Assembly: GCA_004352715.1 (NCBI GenBank)
Contig: SCFE01000064.1
Span: 1,741,358-1,805,357 of the forward strand
Length of the DNA stretch: 64,000 bases
From: Hofstenia miamia
Lineage: Eukaryota > Xenacoelomorpha > Acoela
Direction of reading: 5' to 3'
The notes below the pieces were generated by a model that did not search any database, was not told the origin of the DNA, and saw only the letters and a list, made by a program, of their open reading frames with translations. Within the stretch, counting starts at the first letter, position 1. Every line of letters begins with the position of its first letter. Shown piece by piece: positions 53,590-64,000 of the stretch. Position numbers and translations under genes: made by a program.

Positions 53590-54310
53590 CTAGTGTAAGT
53601 CTTCTATCATATTACTTAAGGAACAATCCTAGGATCTCTGCTATTTAATCTATATGTAAATGACATAACCTAACTGACTTTGAAATCATACAGTATGCAG
53701 TTGATACATTAATATTGTGTGGAACTCTTCATTAGACGCAGCAGAAAAGAAAATTGAATCTAAATTGTGCAAGATTGTTCAAATATTTCTGCATGCATAA
53801 ATTGCGTATTAATTTAAATAAAACTCAATTTTGCCTAATGCAACCTCTTAGGAAAGAAGTAGATATCTCTAAATTTTCAATTAATTTCAGCAATATTTCC
53901 ATATCACCTGTCGAAAAGTTTAAATACATGTATTTAGGAATTACAATTGATTCAAAGCTTAATTTCAAATCGCATGTCAATATTATTGTTAAAAAAGTAG
54001 CAATAGATGTAAGAAATTTATCCCGAGTCTCTCAACAATTACCTCCGATTGCAATAATAAAGTTTTTTCATTGTTTTATTATGGGCAACTTAAATTATGC
54101 CAATATCTTGTTCACTGATATAAATTGCACAATTGTAAGGAAGATTGAAGTACAATTGAAGTGGGCACTATTTATTTATATTTTGAATCCTATATTGTAA
54201 ATATTTGCTATTTTTATCGTTTTCTTTGCATTTCATGACACTATTCTACTAATTTGTCAGTGTTTCATTGTAATAAAAATTAACAGAATAAAGACTCTTA
54301 TCTTATCTTA
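53590..54310 (+). pseudogene. Non-LTR retrotransposon RT relic with (TCTTA)n tail
   Basis: Plus-strand order: GTILGSLLFNLYVNDIT (about 53625-53670), QYAVDTLILCG, where YAVD replaces the catalytic YADD (about 53690), then the long frame 53754-54200 with RINLNKTQFCLM, VEKFKYMYLGITIDSKLNFK, KVAIDVRNLSRVSQQLP and FHCFIMGNLNYANILF. These are RT palm and thumb motifs of CR1/L2/jockey-type elements. AATAAAGACTCTTATCTTAT at about 54289-54308 looks like the 3' terminus. The frame shift and mutated active site mean it is dead. Confidence 0.8.
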
Positions 54311-54618
54311 ATAATTTTCGAATAATCTGCACAAATTTGTAATTGTAGATAAAGTATAATTTTTATTATCATACTAAAAATAATGTTGAAACACCTTATG
54401 TACAGATATTAGAAAATTCTCTATAATACAAAAAGAAAAATTAGGCCAAAAAAGCTAATATCATGCGTATCTCTAAGGCAGGGCTGTACTCCTAAGTAAT
54501 TAACAAGGAGCTTTCATCTTGAGTTTTGTATTTTTATGATATATTTTGACCATAATTTATATTCTCAACAAATAAAATCCAAAACTCGAATACTAATATG
54601 AATTTAACAAGGTGGGCT

Positions 54619-54971
54619 GAGCCCCCTCGAGTACACTCATGCTCTAAGGGTGTTGCTACCTAATAAAACGGTTTTCTTTATTTTTCAGTAATTTTATATA
54701 AAACTATCGTAGATAAAATTTCTAAGCGGAATATTTCAAAATATAGTCGTGGATTTTTTAATCAATCATAAAATAGAAATATTTNNNNNNNNNNNNNNNN
54801 NNNNNTGAGCCCCCTCGAGTACACTCATGCTCTAAGGGTGTTGCTACCTAATAAAACGGTTTTCTTTATTTTTCAGTAATTTTATATAAAACTATCGTAG
54901 ATAAAATTTCTAAGCGGAATATTTCAAAATATAGTCGTGGATTTTTTAATCAATCATAAAATAGAAATATT
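54619..54971. repeat. 166-bp exact repeat across a 21-N gap (assembly overlap)
   Basis: 54619-54784 equals 54806-54971, with 21 N between them. An exact repeat ending at Ns is most simply an unmerged contig overlap. Confidence 0.85.
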
Positions 54972-55229
54972 TAGTACATTTTTAAGCAATTCATATTTAC
55001 AGCCCTGTAACGCGAATATTTCAATTTTTAACAAGCGAAGTTAATTAAGGTAATTGCCTTCTGTTGTAATTACAGACGCATTGATATGGTAGTTGTTGAT
55101 TAAAATGCCTCGAATTGCAGTTGCCATCAGAAATAAATCAACTTAATTTGCAGCTGATAAGAACTAATGGCTTAATATATACGATATTCTCAATATTTGA
55201 AAGCGATCATGTGCATGCATTTTGCGGAA

Positions 55230-55450
55230 AAACAAAGAAGACCATGCTTTGCAAGATAAAAAAAGGCTTGGCCGTCCAAAAGCTCTCACAAAACAGAGAG
55301 AAAGGCATTTAGCTACAAAACTTCCTCCAATCCTTTTGACCCAAGAGAACTAAAAACAGAAGTTCCAAAGGTCTCAGATTGATCAAATAAATCAATCAGA
55401 CGTTTTTAATCCGAAATGGATTGCATGGAAAATTTCTGTCCGAAGTGGAA
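55230..55450 (+). pseudogene. Possible Tc1-like transposase N-terminal relic
   Basis: In shifting frames: GRPKAL-like sequence followed by KQREKAF, NPFDPRELKTEVPKVSD, then SIRRF and a MDCMENF/GLHGK-like segment. The order resembles the second DNA-binding region of Tc1 transposases. It is heavily decayed and no catalytic core is clear downstream. Confidence 0.3.
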
Positions 55451-56080
55451 ATGAAGACCAATTCATATTCTGCCGTAATCAATTTTATTGGTCCGTTTCG
55501 GATTAGAAATGGGCGAACTTCTCGGATGAAAGAAAGCTTGAACTTTATTCACATAGGAGACACTATATTCATTGACCTGCTGAATGCGTCATAAGGCTCG
55601 ATAGTGCACAAAGTCAGATAATTTAGCCAGTCCATATATTTCATGACTTACTCGACATATTTATTTTTATACAATGGGAGATTGTGATATCTAATGATAT
55701 TTTGAATCTTAAATGAAAGTGGGAACATTGCCTTTCTTGCGGTGCTTTCAGAATTTAGATGCATTTATTAGTTATCCCACTTAGAAAATTATACGAAGAG
55801 ATTTAAATATGGGGTTAGAACGTCTTCTTGAATAGTAAGTTTCGAATATGACTCAAAACGAAATTACTAGGCATTTTGGATTTAAACATGTGGCTGAGTG
55901 CCTCACTAATCACATGTAATATAATTACATTATAGCACGGGTTTAGTTATCAATTAGCTCTATAAATTTTGAATATGGTTATATATTGAATTGTCTGAAT
56001 AATCCCTACATTATTTTACCCTATTTAAAAAGGAAGGAATAAAACAATGCTTAAAATCAAAACATTATTGAGAATCAAAA
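55451..56080. other. No gene recognised
   Basis: AT-rich sequence between the relic and the 3' end of the coiled-coil gene. Confidence 0.45.
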
Positions 56081-56407
56081 TTACAAATCACTGGAAGACA
56101 AAGTCTGTGTACTTCTAAGTCTGTCAACAACCAATTTAAGCCTCTGGTAGTTACTGTTCATCTGTGTGATCTCTGATGCATGCCGATCCTTCATGTCAGA
56201 TATCTCTTTGTTTAAAGTTTCATTTGTGGAGATTAACTGCGCATGGCTTTCCCTTAACATTGTGACGCATTCTTGTTTTTCTGTTTCAAGAGTCAATTTG
56301 TTCTGTAATTGATCAATTTTAGATTTAAGCATCTTACCATTTTCAACACTTAACTCCAATTGGCAGTTAGCTTCTTCAAGACATTTCTCCAATGAATCAA
56401 CTTTGGC
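56081..56407 (-). CDS. Coiled-coil protein, terminal exon
   Basis: Begins after the acceptor GCATGTTTAG (minus strand) in phase 0 as AKVDSLEKCLEEANCQLELS and ends RLKLVVDRLRSTQTLSSSDL with TAA. Hydrophobic residues follow a heptad pattern across most of its 108 codons (LEKCLEEAN, LQNKLTLE, LNKEISDMK), so it is a coiled coil. It is very probably part of the same minus-strand gene as the exon at 61.1-61.4 kb. I cannot name the family. Confidence 0.6.
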   Translation of the reverse strand, partial: AKVDSLEKCLEEANCQLELSVENGKMLKSKIDQLQNKLTLETEKQECVTMLRESHAQLISTNETLNKEISDMKDRHASEITQMNSNYQRLKLVVDRLRSTQTLSSSDL

Positions 56408-57002
56408 CTAAACATGCAATTAACATATTCCAATTATCCAATTACTTCTACTATGTAATACTGAACGAAAGGTAATACATACACCTATGGGCAAATGTGC
56501 TTCTCGGTTATGTTGAAAATTTGTGATAAAAATTACTCCTTTGTTTGAAGTACATGAAAATATAAAAATTTTTTCAATGGATAATAAAGCGGTCTAAAGC
56601 TCATTGCAGGAACCACAAGACTCAGGTTTCTTATATTCTGAAAATAGACCATCCAAGTTCCGTTCAGGCACGCCTCGATGGGTTCGCAGATAGGAGGATA
56701 AAATGAATGAAAATGAAAAAGGAGACGCTTATATACCAAGTGGTGCTCACAGATTTATATATATCTTCATTATTTAGTCAACTATCGGTGTTTAAAAATG
56801 TTCATAGAAACCATCATAATTTGTAAAACATGTTTGGGTTACTTAGGTTTCAAAGTATAACGGCAAAACTTTTGGTAGATCTAAAAACAGAATATGAATT
56901 GATAATAATGCAAATGAAAAAAGAACGGTGAATGGACAACTTGGCTTACACAATAAAATAATATGTTATATTTATTTGATCGTTGGCAGTATATGTTTAT
57001 CA
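56408..57002. other. Intron of the coiled-coil gene (minus strand), no other gene seen
   Basis: AT-rich, with open stretches of about 60-68 codons lacking motifs. Confidence 0.45.
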
Positions 57003-57195
57003 CAGTGGCGTCAAACCCCTTAAAAATCCGGGGCCTTGAGGTTCGAAATATTTTATGTGAGCACATGTAAAGAATTAAGCATCATTTTTTATGATTTCTT
57101 GAGAAAAAATTTAAAAGCTCATTACTTTTGAACTAATGAATATATGCAAAATCAGAAGGTACCACAGTAAGTGGAATGTAGCCTTTTTCATTTAG

Positions 57196-57362
57196 GTCCT
57201 AAAGGCATGCTTAATCCCTTCCCCATTAATATGTGCCATTACAATAATTCTCCCACAACGGTGTCTTCGGGAGCGCATCCTCTGATTTTACGCATGTTAC
57301 GCCTCAATGAGTTTGGGGATCTATCTATATATAAAAACAGTGAAAGTTCTGTTGTTCCGATG
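57196..57362 (+). CDS. Exon-like segment interrupted by a hAT MITE
   Basis: After the acceptor TTTTTCATTTAG the frame reads PKGMLNPFPINMCHYNNSP, then HPLILRMLRLNEFGDLSIYK and SESSVVPM. At that point the MITE begins; beyond the MITE the target duplicate continues with AGC TAG, giving Ser and stop. The less AT-rich composition and the acceptor support coding origin. It may be a host exon or cargo of the surrounding hAT-like element. No family recognised. Confidence 0.35.
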
Positions 57363-58067
57363 CAGAGCTGGAAGCGGTCAGGATTTCCATGACCCGACCG
57401 GTAGATTTAAATACTGACCGGCTGGTCAACCGGCACTATTTTAAAACCTGTGATCGGCTCTCCAACCGGCAATTTTGATAAAAAAATTCAATTTTACCCC
57501 AGTTTTAACCTTTAAACCCTTTAACTGAGATATACCTAATAATTAAATTAAAATTTAACAGTAAATGAACTTTATTTATAACGTAAAAACACAAATTAAA
57601 GGTACTACATACTAGCGGAAGTATTAGGCGTACACAAAATAGACATTCCAAAAAGGCCGAAATCCCTCACACAAGACTTCACACTGTGCTGAGCAAACAA
57701 TTTAATTGAAGATTTAGGTAGGGCGCAAACGCTACAACTTTCGTTGCTAAACCAATTATATTGAGCAATATGATTGGATAATTTTGAAATATTTTGAATT
57801 CCTCCAACGTGGTTTCTTATCTTAATTGGTTTAGCAACAAAAGTTGGGTCGTTTTTGGTTAGGCAGTCGTGCGAGACTGCTCCTTAGCATCACTAAGGAT
57901 CATAAGATAAAATTTAATTTATTGTTAGACTCATAAAATGCATGCAAAATAGTTTTTTAAATTGAATATTTTAGCATATCATGACCGGTCGGTGAGGCAG
58001 GTCGACATCCATGACCCGGACCCGACCGGCGACCTGTACCGGTCTGACCCAACCGGTTCTAGCTCTG
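57363..58067. mobile_element. hAT MITE with perfect 8-bp target duplication
   Basis: TTCCGATG flanks both sides (57355-57362 and 58068-58075). The ends are CAGAGCTGGAAGCGGT and, reverse complemented, CAGAGCTAGAACCGGT. GACCGG units are repeated near both ends. 705 bp without a transposase. A smaller inverted pair (CAACTTT(C/T)GTTGCTAAACC, about 57735-57860) lies inside. Confidence 0.9.
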
Positions 58068-58141
58068 TTCCGATGAGCTAGATCTTAGAATTTCATAAAC
58101 ATTAGGTATAAATCTTTTAAGAAATCGGAATTTTCAAGGAA

Positions 58142-58304
58142 AAATAGTTAATCTTTTCAAGTACTTCAGCCAGACCAATACGCTGTAGTACAAATTATGT
58201 TCTACCACATTCACCAAAAGATATTCGTAGGCCAACGATTTCTAAATTTCCTAAAAGGCTTGGAGAAGTGAATTGGAAACGATGGGAGAAAGGCTTGCAA
58301 TAAA
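58142..58304 (+). CDS. Second exon-like segment, basic and Pro-rich
   Basis: The frame reads TSARPIRCSTNYVLPHSPKD then IRRPTISKFPKRLGEVNWKR and WEKGLQ, then TAA. It has a possible acceptor TTTTCAAG or CTTCAG at its start. Looks like real coding sequence of a small basic protein's last exon. The family is not recognised; its relation to 57196-57362 is unknown. Confidence 0.3.
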
Positions 58305-59531
58305 GACCACAAGCCGTTTTAGGGATAAACACTGAATAAAAATTATGAAAATATGTTGGCTTTTCTTAGACTGAGAAATGTTTAGTAACTAACATTTCTT
58401 TTCAATCTACTTCAATATCAACATTTAGCATAATTTTTTTTAATAAATTTCATTATTCAAACTACTAGTAACAAGTCGTTGCGATAACTTAAAAACCGGC
58501 TATCTGTATTTTAGCCTTTTTGAGATAATGCAATAAATGCATTTTCTTTTATGAATTTTGAGAGTAAAAGCTAATATGCTGGTTACTGCTAGATAAATAA
58601 ATAAGCATTACGAATGATAACTTTTCCATAAATTTAGTCTTATAATACAAATTTATAAAATTATCACATTCGTGTGATTAGAGCTCAGTTAGCCTATTTT
58701 TGCAGATAGCCGGTTTTCAAATTAACGTGACGAAGTATAAAATTCAATTGAATAATGTATAAAATATAATTTTAAAAATTTAAAAGACAACGAATTAATC
58801 TGTCCGCAAGTCAACTTCCATGAAAAATGTTTTCTTGCAAAAATGAGTTTTTATTGCAGTATCTCTCACAAAGATTAATTGATTATGCGAAAACAGAAAT
58901 TAGTTTGTAAATAATTACTTTGAATTAATAATATTCTCAATTTCATCTATTAAATTCTGCAACAGTTGTCTGAGTCAAAATATTCTCACTTTCAAAAGAA
59001 TTCGGTTTTACTAAAATATTTTTGGCTTGATTGTCTTTTTAGTAAGGCTCGAATGCTGCAGTTTTTTTAGTTACCCCTCCTCTCTATATGCTGGCTCTTT
59101 TTCAAAAGAATACTGAATTGCTAATCATCTACTTCAAATCTAAAAGAATGTAGTACATTTCTTGATGTGATAATGACAAAAGTTTTGTTTTTGCAAAATT
59201 TTTAGCATTTTGCAAAATAATTAAAAATTTCAGTTTGAGGTCAATAGATTTTACTAAAGCTTTTACTAAAGGATAATTGAAGCGTACATATTTATTGTGT
59301 ATTGATACACAAAATTTCTGTGACTTATTGCAGTGAAATCTCATTTGTGAATGACAAACATAATAATTAGGAAATCTCCTTAAAAGTACAGTAATAATTG
59401 TGCAAAACTGCTTTCATAATGAAAGGATGAGAAAATTAATAAAAACTAAAAAAGATTACATACAAAAATTTTGGGTTTAGGAAAACAAGGGGGGTTTAAG
59501 CCTCCTAGCTCCCCCAAGTTTGAGGCCACTG

Positions 59532-60240
59532 GCTTATCGTAATGTGCGATGCCACGTGTGCAAATAAAATTTCAAATCCAGAAGCCATCAAGGTTTCAAA
59601 AGAGATTTTATTATTTCACATTATACACGTGTAGGTTTTCATCAACACAGCATCATACGCTAGATCTATTATTAAGAAAGGTAATTGAAAACAAATACAA
59701 GTTATAATATTGATAATGAATATTAATTATCAGTTGATATCGGATGCAGGCGAAAACCACAATCATGTTAATGCTAAACGTGTAAGAATGACGGAAAATT
59801 GTCAAGTCACTATGATTTTGTGTAGGTATAATGCCAGCTTAAACAAGTTTGGCAAAGTTTATTTTCCATATCTTTATAATCACTAAGGAATGACACATGA
59901 AATTCAAGGGTAAAATGTGAAGACCACTTAAAAAATTGGTCAATTTATAATTAATCTTTGTCTCCAGAATACCCTGATGAGCATTCGATCTTTACAACTT
60001 ATTAGACAAATGAATAGAAACTAAAAAGAATAAATGTTTGGGAAAATAAAATATACTTACTCTAAACCCGTTTTTCGTCTACAAATAATTTTAAACAATA
60101 AATGGCCTATTATTCATTATCACTATGCATGTGATATTAAATGTACAATGAGTCATTATATTATTTCTACAATAAATATCAGAAAAAATTTTTGGGACTC
60201 AATAATAATCTGTTACTATAATGAAAATATCAAACTTCTC
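59532..60240. other. No gene recognised
   Basis: AT-rich intronic or intergenic DNA, probably within the intron between the two coiled-coil exons. Confidence 0.45.
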
Positions 60241-60241
60241 G

Positions 60242-60274
<33 letters not shown>

Positions 60275-60383
60275 NNNNNNNNNNNNNNNNNNNNNNNNNN
60301 NNNNNNNNNNNNNNNNNNNNNNNNNNNNNNNNNNNNNNNNNNNNNNNNNNNNNNNNNNNNNNNNNNNNNNNNNNNNNNNNNNN

Positions 60384-60411
<28 letters not shown>
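60242..60411. repeat. (TA)n microsatellite split by a 109-N gap
   Basis: TA runs at 60242-60274 and 60384-60411 with N between. The assembler most likely failed in a longer TA run. Confidence 0.92.
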
Positions 60412-60416
<5 letters not shown>

Positions 60417-61089
60417 ACAATAATTGTACATGGGAATACTAATAGGTTTTCATTAGAAATTTCAAAATCGTATGGAAATTTCTAAGGAGAAATTTGTGCA
60501 TGCCTCAACAACAACATAGGAAGATTATTAAGAATTCTCTTAATAAATTTTCTTTTTCAAATGCCATTTTGGAATTTCATCATATTGGATAAAGAAGATT
60601 GAATGCTTATGGAAGAATTGAACTCGTCGACCTCAAAAACCTATATTTAGACATGTTACAACGTACATATCTAGTGATTATTCAAAAGAAAATAGTAAAA
60701 CTATCGATTTAGAAACCATTTTAAAAAAATGTCTCTGCACCAACCTAAAAACACAGATTTGGAGGAAAATTCCATTGGATTCTTTTTTCCACAAAATTGG
60801 CCTTAGAAATCACCAGGGGGTTTTATAATTTCCAAAAAAGCCGACATTGCTCCAACCCCAATGCCTTGAAAATTAAGTATTATTTAATATTGCTAACGTA
60901 GCATGCTTTTGCTAAAGTACTTATAAAAATAAATGCGCAAATGCGCCTAAGGATATGTGTTATAAACAATTCTATAAAATGTTTAACTTCAATGACCAAA
61001 ACCATGACTACATTGACCCACCAGCAAGGGAAATTTGCTCTAAAATATTTCAAAAATTCAAATACTTATCTTAAATTTGGTAGATATAC
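60412..61089. other. No gene recognised
   Basis: AT-rich sequence within the presumed intron of the coiled-coil gene. Confidence 0.45.
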
Positions 61090-61422
61090 ACTTTTCATCT
61101 TTTAAATTTTGAAGGTATTTGGAGATTTCAGCATGATGTTCAACAACCAAGTCTTGAGTTTCTTTCTTAATTGATAACATTTGGTCTTTTATAGTTTGAT
61201 TTTCTTCTGATAACAATGTCAGAGCTTCATTCGCATCAGAAACCTGTGCAATGACGTGTTGAACAGAATTTCTCAAAAAATCAGCAATTATTGGTTTGAG
61301 CAACAAATCTGCTGATGTGATGACATGTTGCCCGTTTTTTGCTATTTGGTCGCAAATTTTCTCGACGACATCTTCAACGGAACGTAACATGTTATCAGAA
61401 TGACATTCGTGTAGATCGTCAC
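61090..61422 (-). CDS. Coiled-coil protein, internal exon
   Basis: Begins after the acceptor GACGTCCTAG (minus strand) with DDLHECHSDNMLRSVEDVVE, continues KICDQIAKNGQHVITSADLL, LKPIIADFLRNSVQHVIAQV and ends in a helical part (ALTLLSEENQTIKDQMLS, HHAEISKYLQNLKDE) near a GTGTAT or GTATAT donor at about 61088. The heptad-like C-terminal part fits the coiled coil at 56.1-56.4 kb. The phases do not join directly, so at least one exon between them is missing from this account. The family could not be named. Confidence 0.6.
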
Positions 61423-61695
61423 CTAGGACGTCAATTAATAACAAAAATATAACTAGTAAACCGGGTCTTCAGTGGGATATTATTTCAGCAGGATTTAACA
61501 AATATTATTAAAGCGCTGCAACTGTTAAAATTCATCGCAACTTCAGGGTGTTTGCTTTAACTCTAATTCTACTATAAATTTTACAAAAAGAAGTTGTAAC
61601 CACTTATAACTCATGAACTAATGAAGATATTTAAAAAGCAATATAAGATAAAGCATCGTCGTTGCGCAAAAATTCAAAGATCTTCCTGTCTACGA
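61423..61695. other. No gene recognised
   Basis: Presumed upstream intron of the coiled-coil gene. Confidence 0.4.
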
Positions 61696-62077
61696 CAGAG
61701 TGGCTAACGGGTCGACCAAACCCAACCCGCGGGATGGGACAAAAAAGTTGGGTCGGGTCGAGTTGTGGGTCACACTTACTCGTGTTGGGTCGGGTAATGG
61801 GTCAAAATTTTGAAAATTGCCGGGTCAGAGAAATGTATTGCTGGAAGGGTTTCCCTGAAATAGTAGAAAACTAACCATGCATTTGAATTTAGTATGCAAT
61901 CTACTATGCTATTTGAAACCTACTCTAATAAATTATATTTTTTCATGTTGGTTTTTTCAAACATTTGCAAATACAACTCGGGTCAACAGCTGACTGTCTG
62001 ACCCATGGGTCGGGTCATGGGTCAAATCTCTGCGGGTCGGGTCGTGGTTCAAAATATGTGACCCGTTTTCTACTTTG
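61696..62077. mobile_element. hAT MITE with iterated GGGTCGGGTC motif
   Basis: Ends CAGAGTGGCTAACGGGTC on the left and, reverse complemented, CAAAGTAGAAAACGGGTC on the right. 8-bp flanks GTCTACGA and GTCTAAGA differ at one base. GGGTCGGGTC and CATGGGTC units are repeated next to both ends. 382 bp, noncoding. Confidence 0.87.
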
Positions 62078-62670
62078 GTCTAAGAAAAACTCTGACTTTG
62101 CGTAAGACGCGTCTGGACGGGACCCACCCAGTTTTTCTTCAGAAAAAAAATAATTCGGAGTAGTTGTCGTTCCCATGGGCATTAGACTGTCTCATTATCT
62201 GTACACTAGGTGCGGAAATAATTTGAATATTTTTACAAAAAACGGATTTCTCATTGAAAAAATGTTCTTATTTGCATGTACTTGATGCAGAAGACCAATT
62301 TTACAACAAATCATCATTGCATGTGCAGGCCCAAGCCCATAAATGTGTTCCTATAGAAAGTTTACAATATTTCTTAAAAGGCGTGTATAAAATTGTATAA
62401 GAAAAGCACTTTCTGCAAACGAATAATTTTTTTGTTTTTGAGATGGATTCTTAAATCGAATCTTCAAAAAATTTCGATTTTACTGCTCTGCAATTAAGCC
62501 GACAAACACAAAAATATAGTCGCTACTACTTTTAACCTGTGCAACTTCAGGGCATTTGGAAAATTGAAAAAATTTCAGGTTATCTATGCAATTCAAAAGT
62601 AGAAAATTAACAATTAACACAAGAAAACAAAAAACACACTCCTAAATAATAATACGGTTATACAAAATAG
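62078..62670. other. No gene recognised
   Basis: AT-rich; ends at a (TA)n run at 62671-62692. Confidence 0.45.
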
Positions 62671-62865
62671 AATATATATATATATATATATATTCAAAGC
62701 AAATTTATTGCTCAATGTATACAAAAAATCTACAAACTAACACGTGACAAAAGAAAAATAAAATATAGACAAATAATTAACTACAAATTAATATGTACAA
62801 TATATAATAATATTATCAATGTTTGTGTGAATGTTTTTGTAGGTGCTCAATGTTGGGGTATGTTT

Positions 62866-63590
62866 TGTGGGGTACCCCCGGGGGGGATGGGGGGAAATCC
62901 CCCCCCCCAGGGTTTCCAANNNNNNNNNNNNNNNNNNNNNNNNNNNNNNNNNNNNNNNNNNNNNNNNNNNNNNNNNNNNNNNNNNNNNNNNNNNNNNNNN
63001 NNNNNNNNNNNNNNNNNNNNNNNNNNNNNNNNNNNNNNNNNNNNNNNNNNNNNNNNNNNNNNNNNNNNNNNNNNNNNNNNNNNNNNNNNNNNNNNNNNNN
63101 NNNNNNNNNNNNNNNNNNNNNNNNNNNNNNNNNNNNNNNNNNNNNNNNNNNNNNNNNNNNNNNNNNNNNNNNNNNNNNNNNNNNNNNNNNNNNNNNNNNN
63201 NNNNNNNNNNNNNNNNNNNNNNNNNNNNNNNNNNNNNNNNNNNNNNNNNNNNNNNNNNNNNNNNNNNNNNNNNNNNNNNNNNNNNNNNNNNNNNNNNNNN
63301 NNNNNNNNNNNNNNNNNNNNNNNNNNNNNNNNNNNNNNNNNNNNNNNNNNNNNNNNNNNNNNNNNNNNNNNNNNNNNNNNNNNNNNNNNNNNNNNNNNNN
63401 NNNNNNNNNNNNNNNNNNNNNNNNNNNNNNNNNNNNNNNNNNNNNNNNNNNNNNNNNNNNNNNNNNNNNNNNNNNNNNNNNNNNNNNNNNNNNNNNNNNN
63501 NNNNNNNNNNNNNNNNNNNNNNNNNNNNNNNNNNNNNNNNNNNNNNNCCCCCCCCCGTCAGAAAATCCTGGGTACGCTCCTGTGTATGTT
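62866..63590. mobile_element. GC-rich repeat edges around a 628-N gap
   Basis: The left edge has GGTACCCCCGGGGGGGATGG and a run of ten C. The right edge, on the minus strand, reads ACAGGAGCGTACCCAGGATT then TTCTGACGGGGGGG. Sequences of the form GGAGCGTACCCAGGATTTT with G runs are familiar ends of dispersed repeats in animals. The body is unsequenced, so the class cannot be given. Confidence 0.45.
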
Positions 63591-64000
63591 TCGAATGCAT
63601 GAAGTGTATTACCATCACCTAATATATATTGTTTTATTAGAAGAAATTGTTTCAATTTTTTTCTAAACCATTTATAGTTTTTTTCTATTCGCGTCTCGTA
63701 ATCTAAATAATTCCACAATTTAGTTGATATATGTGATGAAAGCTATTAGGATGTTTATCTAAACCCAGAAATTTTTGCGATCGCTCATTTAATTTAATAT
63801 AGTCATTAAAGGAGAGATGTTCGTAGAGATTTGAATTTAAATAAGATAGATAGCATATGCAGATGAATTTAATAGAACAGAGATAATATTTTATATTTAT
63901 TACGATATACTGATGCTTCGTCACGCTTTTATGCAAAGTTTAGAGTTGTTATACACCAATTAAATGTCTTTGATAGAAGCATACGATGTTTCGAATTTAG
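63591..64000. other. No gene recognised
   Basis: AT-rich. A minus frame of 77 codons (63703-63936) shows no motif. Confidence 0.4.

Larger units (their letters stand above)
57003..59531. mobile_element. hAT-like element with CAGTGGCGTC ends
   Basis: The left end CAGTGGCGTCAAACCCC and the reverse-complemented right end CAGTGGCCTCAAACTTGGGG form inverted ends. The 8-bp flanks GTTTATCA and GCTTATCG match at six positions. Between them lie exon-like segments but no recognised hAT transposase, and a second MITE is nested inside. The pairing is an inference; the two ends could belong to separate fragments. Confidence 0.45.

Noticed and set aside
55115-55312. 65-codon frame from 55115 as an independent gene
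   Set aside because: Its second half overlaps a better explanation as a decayed Tc1 DNA-binding region in another frame.
60034-60431. Frames rich in alternating Ile-Tyr
   Set aside because: Translation of the TA microsatellite and the gap within it.
62788-63718. Several 259-300 codon frames around 62.8-63.7 kb
   Set aside because: They run through a 628-N gap; the readable ends are G/C-run repeat edges, not coding.

Overview
The window is a stretch of an AT-rich metazoan (invertebrate-like) genome assembly. Genes have spliceosomal introns with GT..AG borders, and there is no operon structure. A PLAC8-family gene is present; that family is common in cnidarians, molluscs and chordates and, as far as I know, rare in insects. 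Around it is a dense mixture of hAT, Tc1/mariner, Tigger/pogo, Penelope-like and non-LTR elements. The sequence does not fix the species.

Host genes are few. (1) Two tandem paralogues of a RimJ/RimL-type GNAT N-acetyltransferase lie on the + strand. Copy 1 has exons at 13359-13500, 21333-21531 and 24305-24629; copy 2 at 29814-29955, 31653-31851 and 32850-33174. Exon lengths (142/199/325), intron phases (1, 2) and predicted length (221 aa) are identical, and about 200 bp of 5' flank plus parts of both introns are also shared. (2) An intact single-exon PLAC8-like membrane protein is at 40457-40981 (-). (3) Exons of a coiled-coil protein are at 61422-~61090 and 56407-56081 (-). Several orphan exon-like segments are listed at low confidence.

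Mobile DNA fills most of the rest. 0-3.2 kb: a decayed hAT transposase inserted in a dispersed repeat, plus a second hAT-like end. 6-12.6 kb: Penelope-like RT/GIY-YIG fragments and a Tc1 element, both partly assembled twice around N gaps. 14.4-17.9 kb: a non-LTR relic, a foldback and a 249-bp tandem array, inside GNAT copy 1 intron 1. 21.9-22.9 kb: a mariner relic and a hAT MITE inside intron 2. 33.7-35.1 kb: a full-length dead mariner inserted into an RT fragment. 35.7-38.1 kb: a Tigger nested in a hAT MITE. 43.7-45.6 kb: an RT/RNase H retroelement relic. 45.9-50.3 kb: a foldback-like element with inverted arms over 1 kb. 51.7-54.3 kb: another inverted-end element and a non-LTR RT. 57.0-59.5 kb: a hAT-like element carrying a second hAT MITE. 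61.7-62.1 kb: another hAT MITE.

The most unusual object is the 45.9-50.3 kb foldback-like element. Its near-identical arms end in CCAAT/E2F-like/CRE-rich promoter-like DNA, continue into arrays of a short TTTCCCACATTAAC-type repeat, and each carry the same spliced mini-ORF. A second theme is that several unrelated hAT-like elements here carry iterated short motifs next to their ends. Many apparent duplications (Tc1, Penelope, 47.5 kb, 49.2 kb, 54.7 kb) sit at N joins and are probably assembly overlaps rather than biology.
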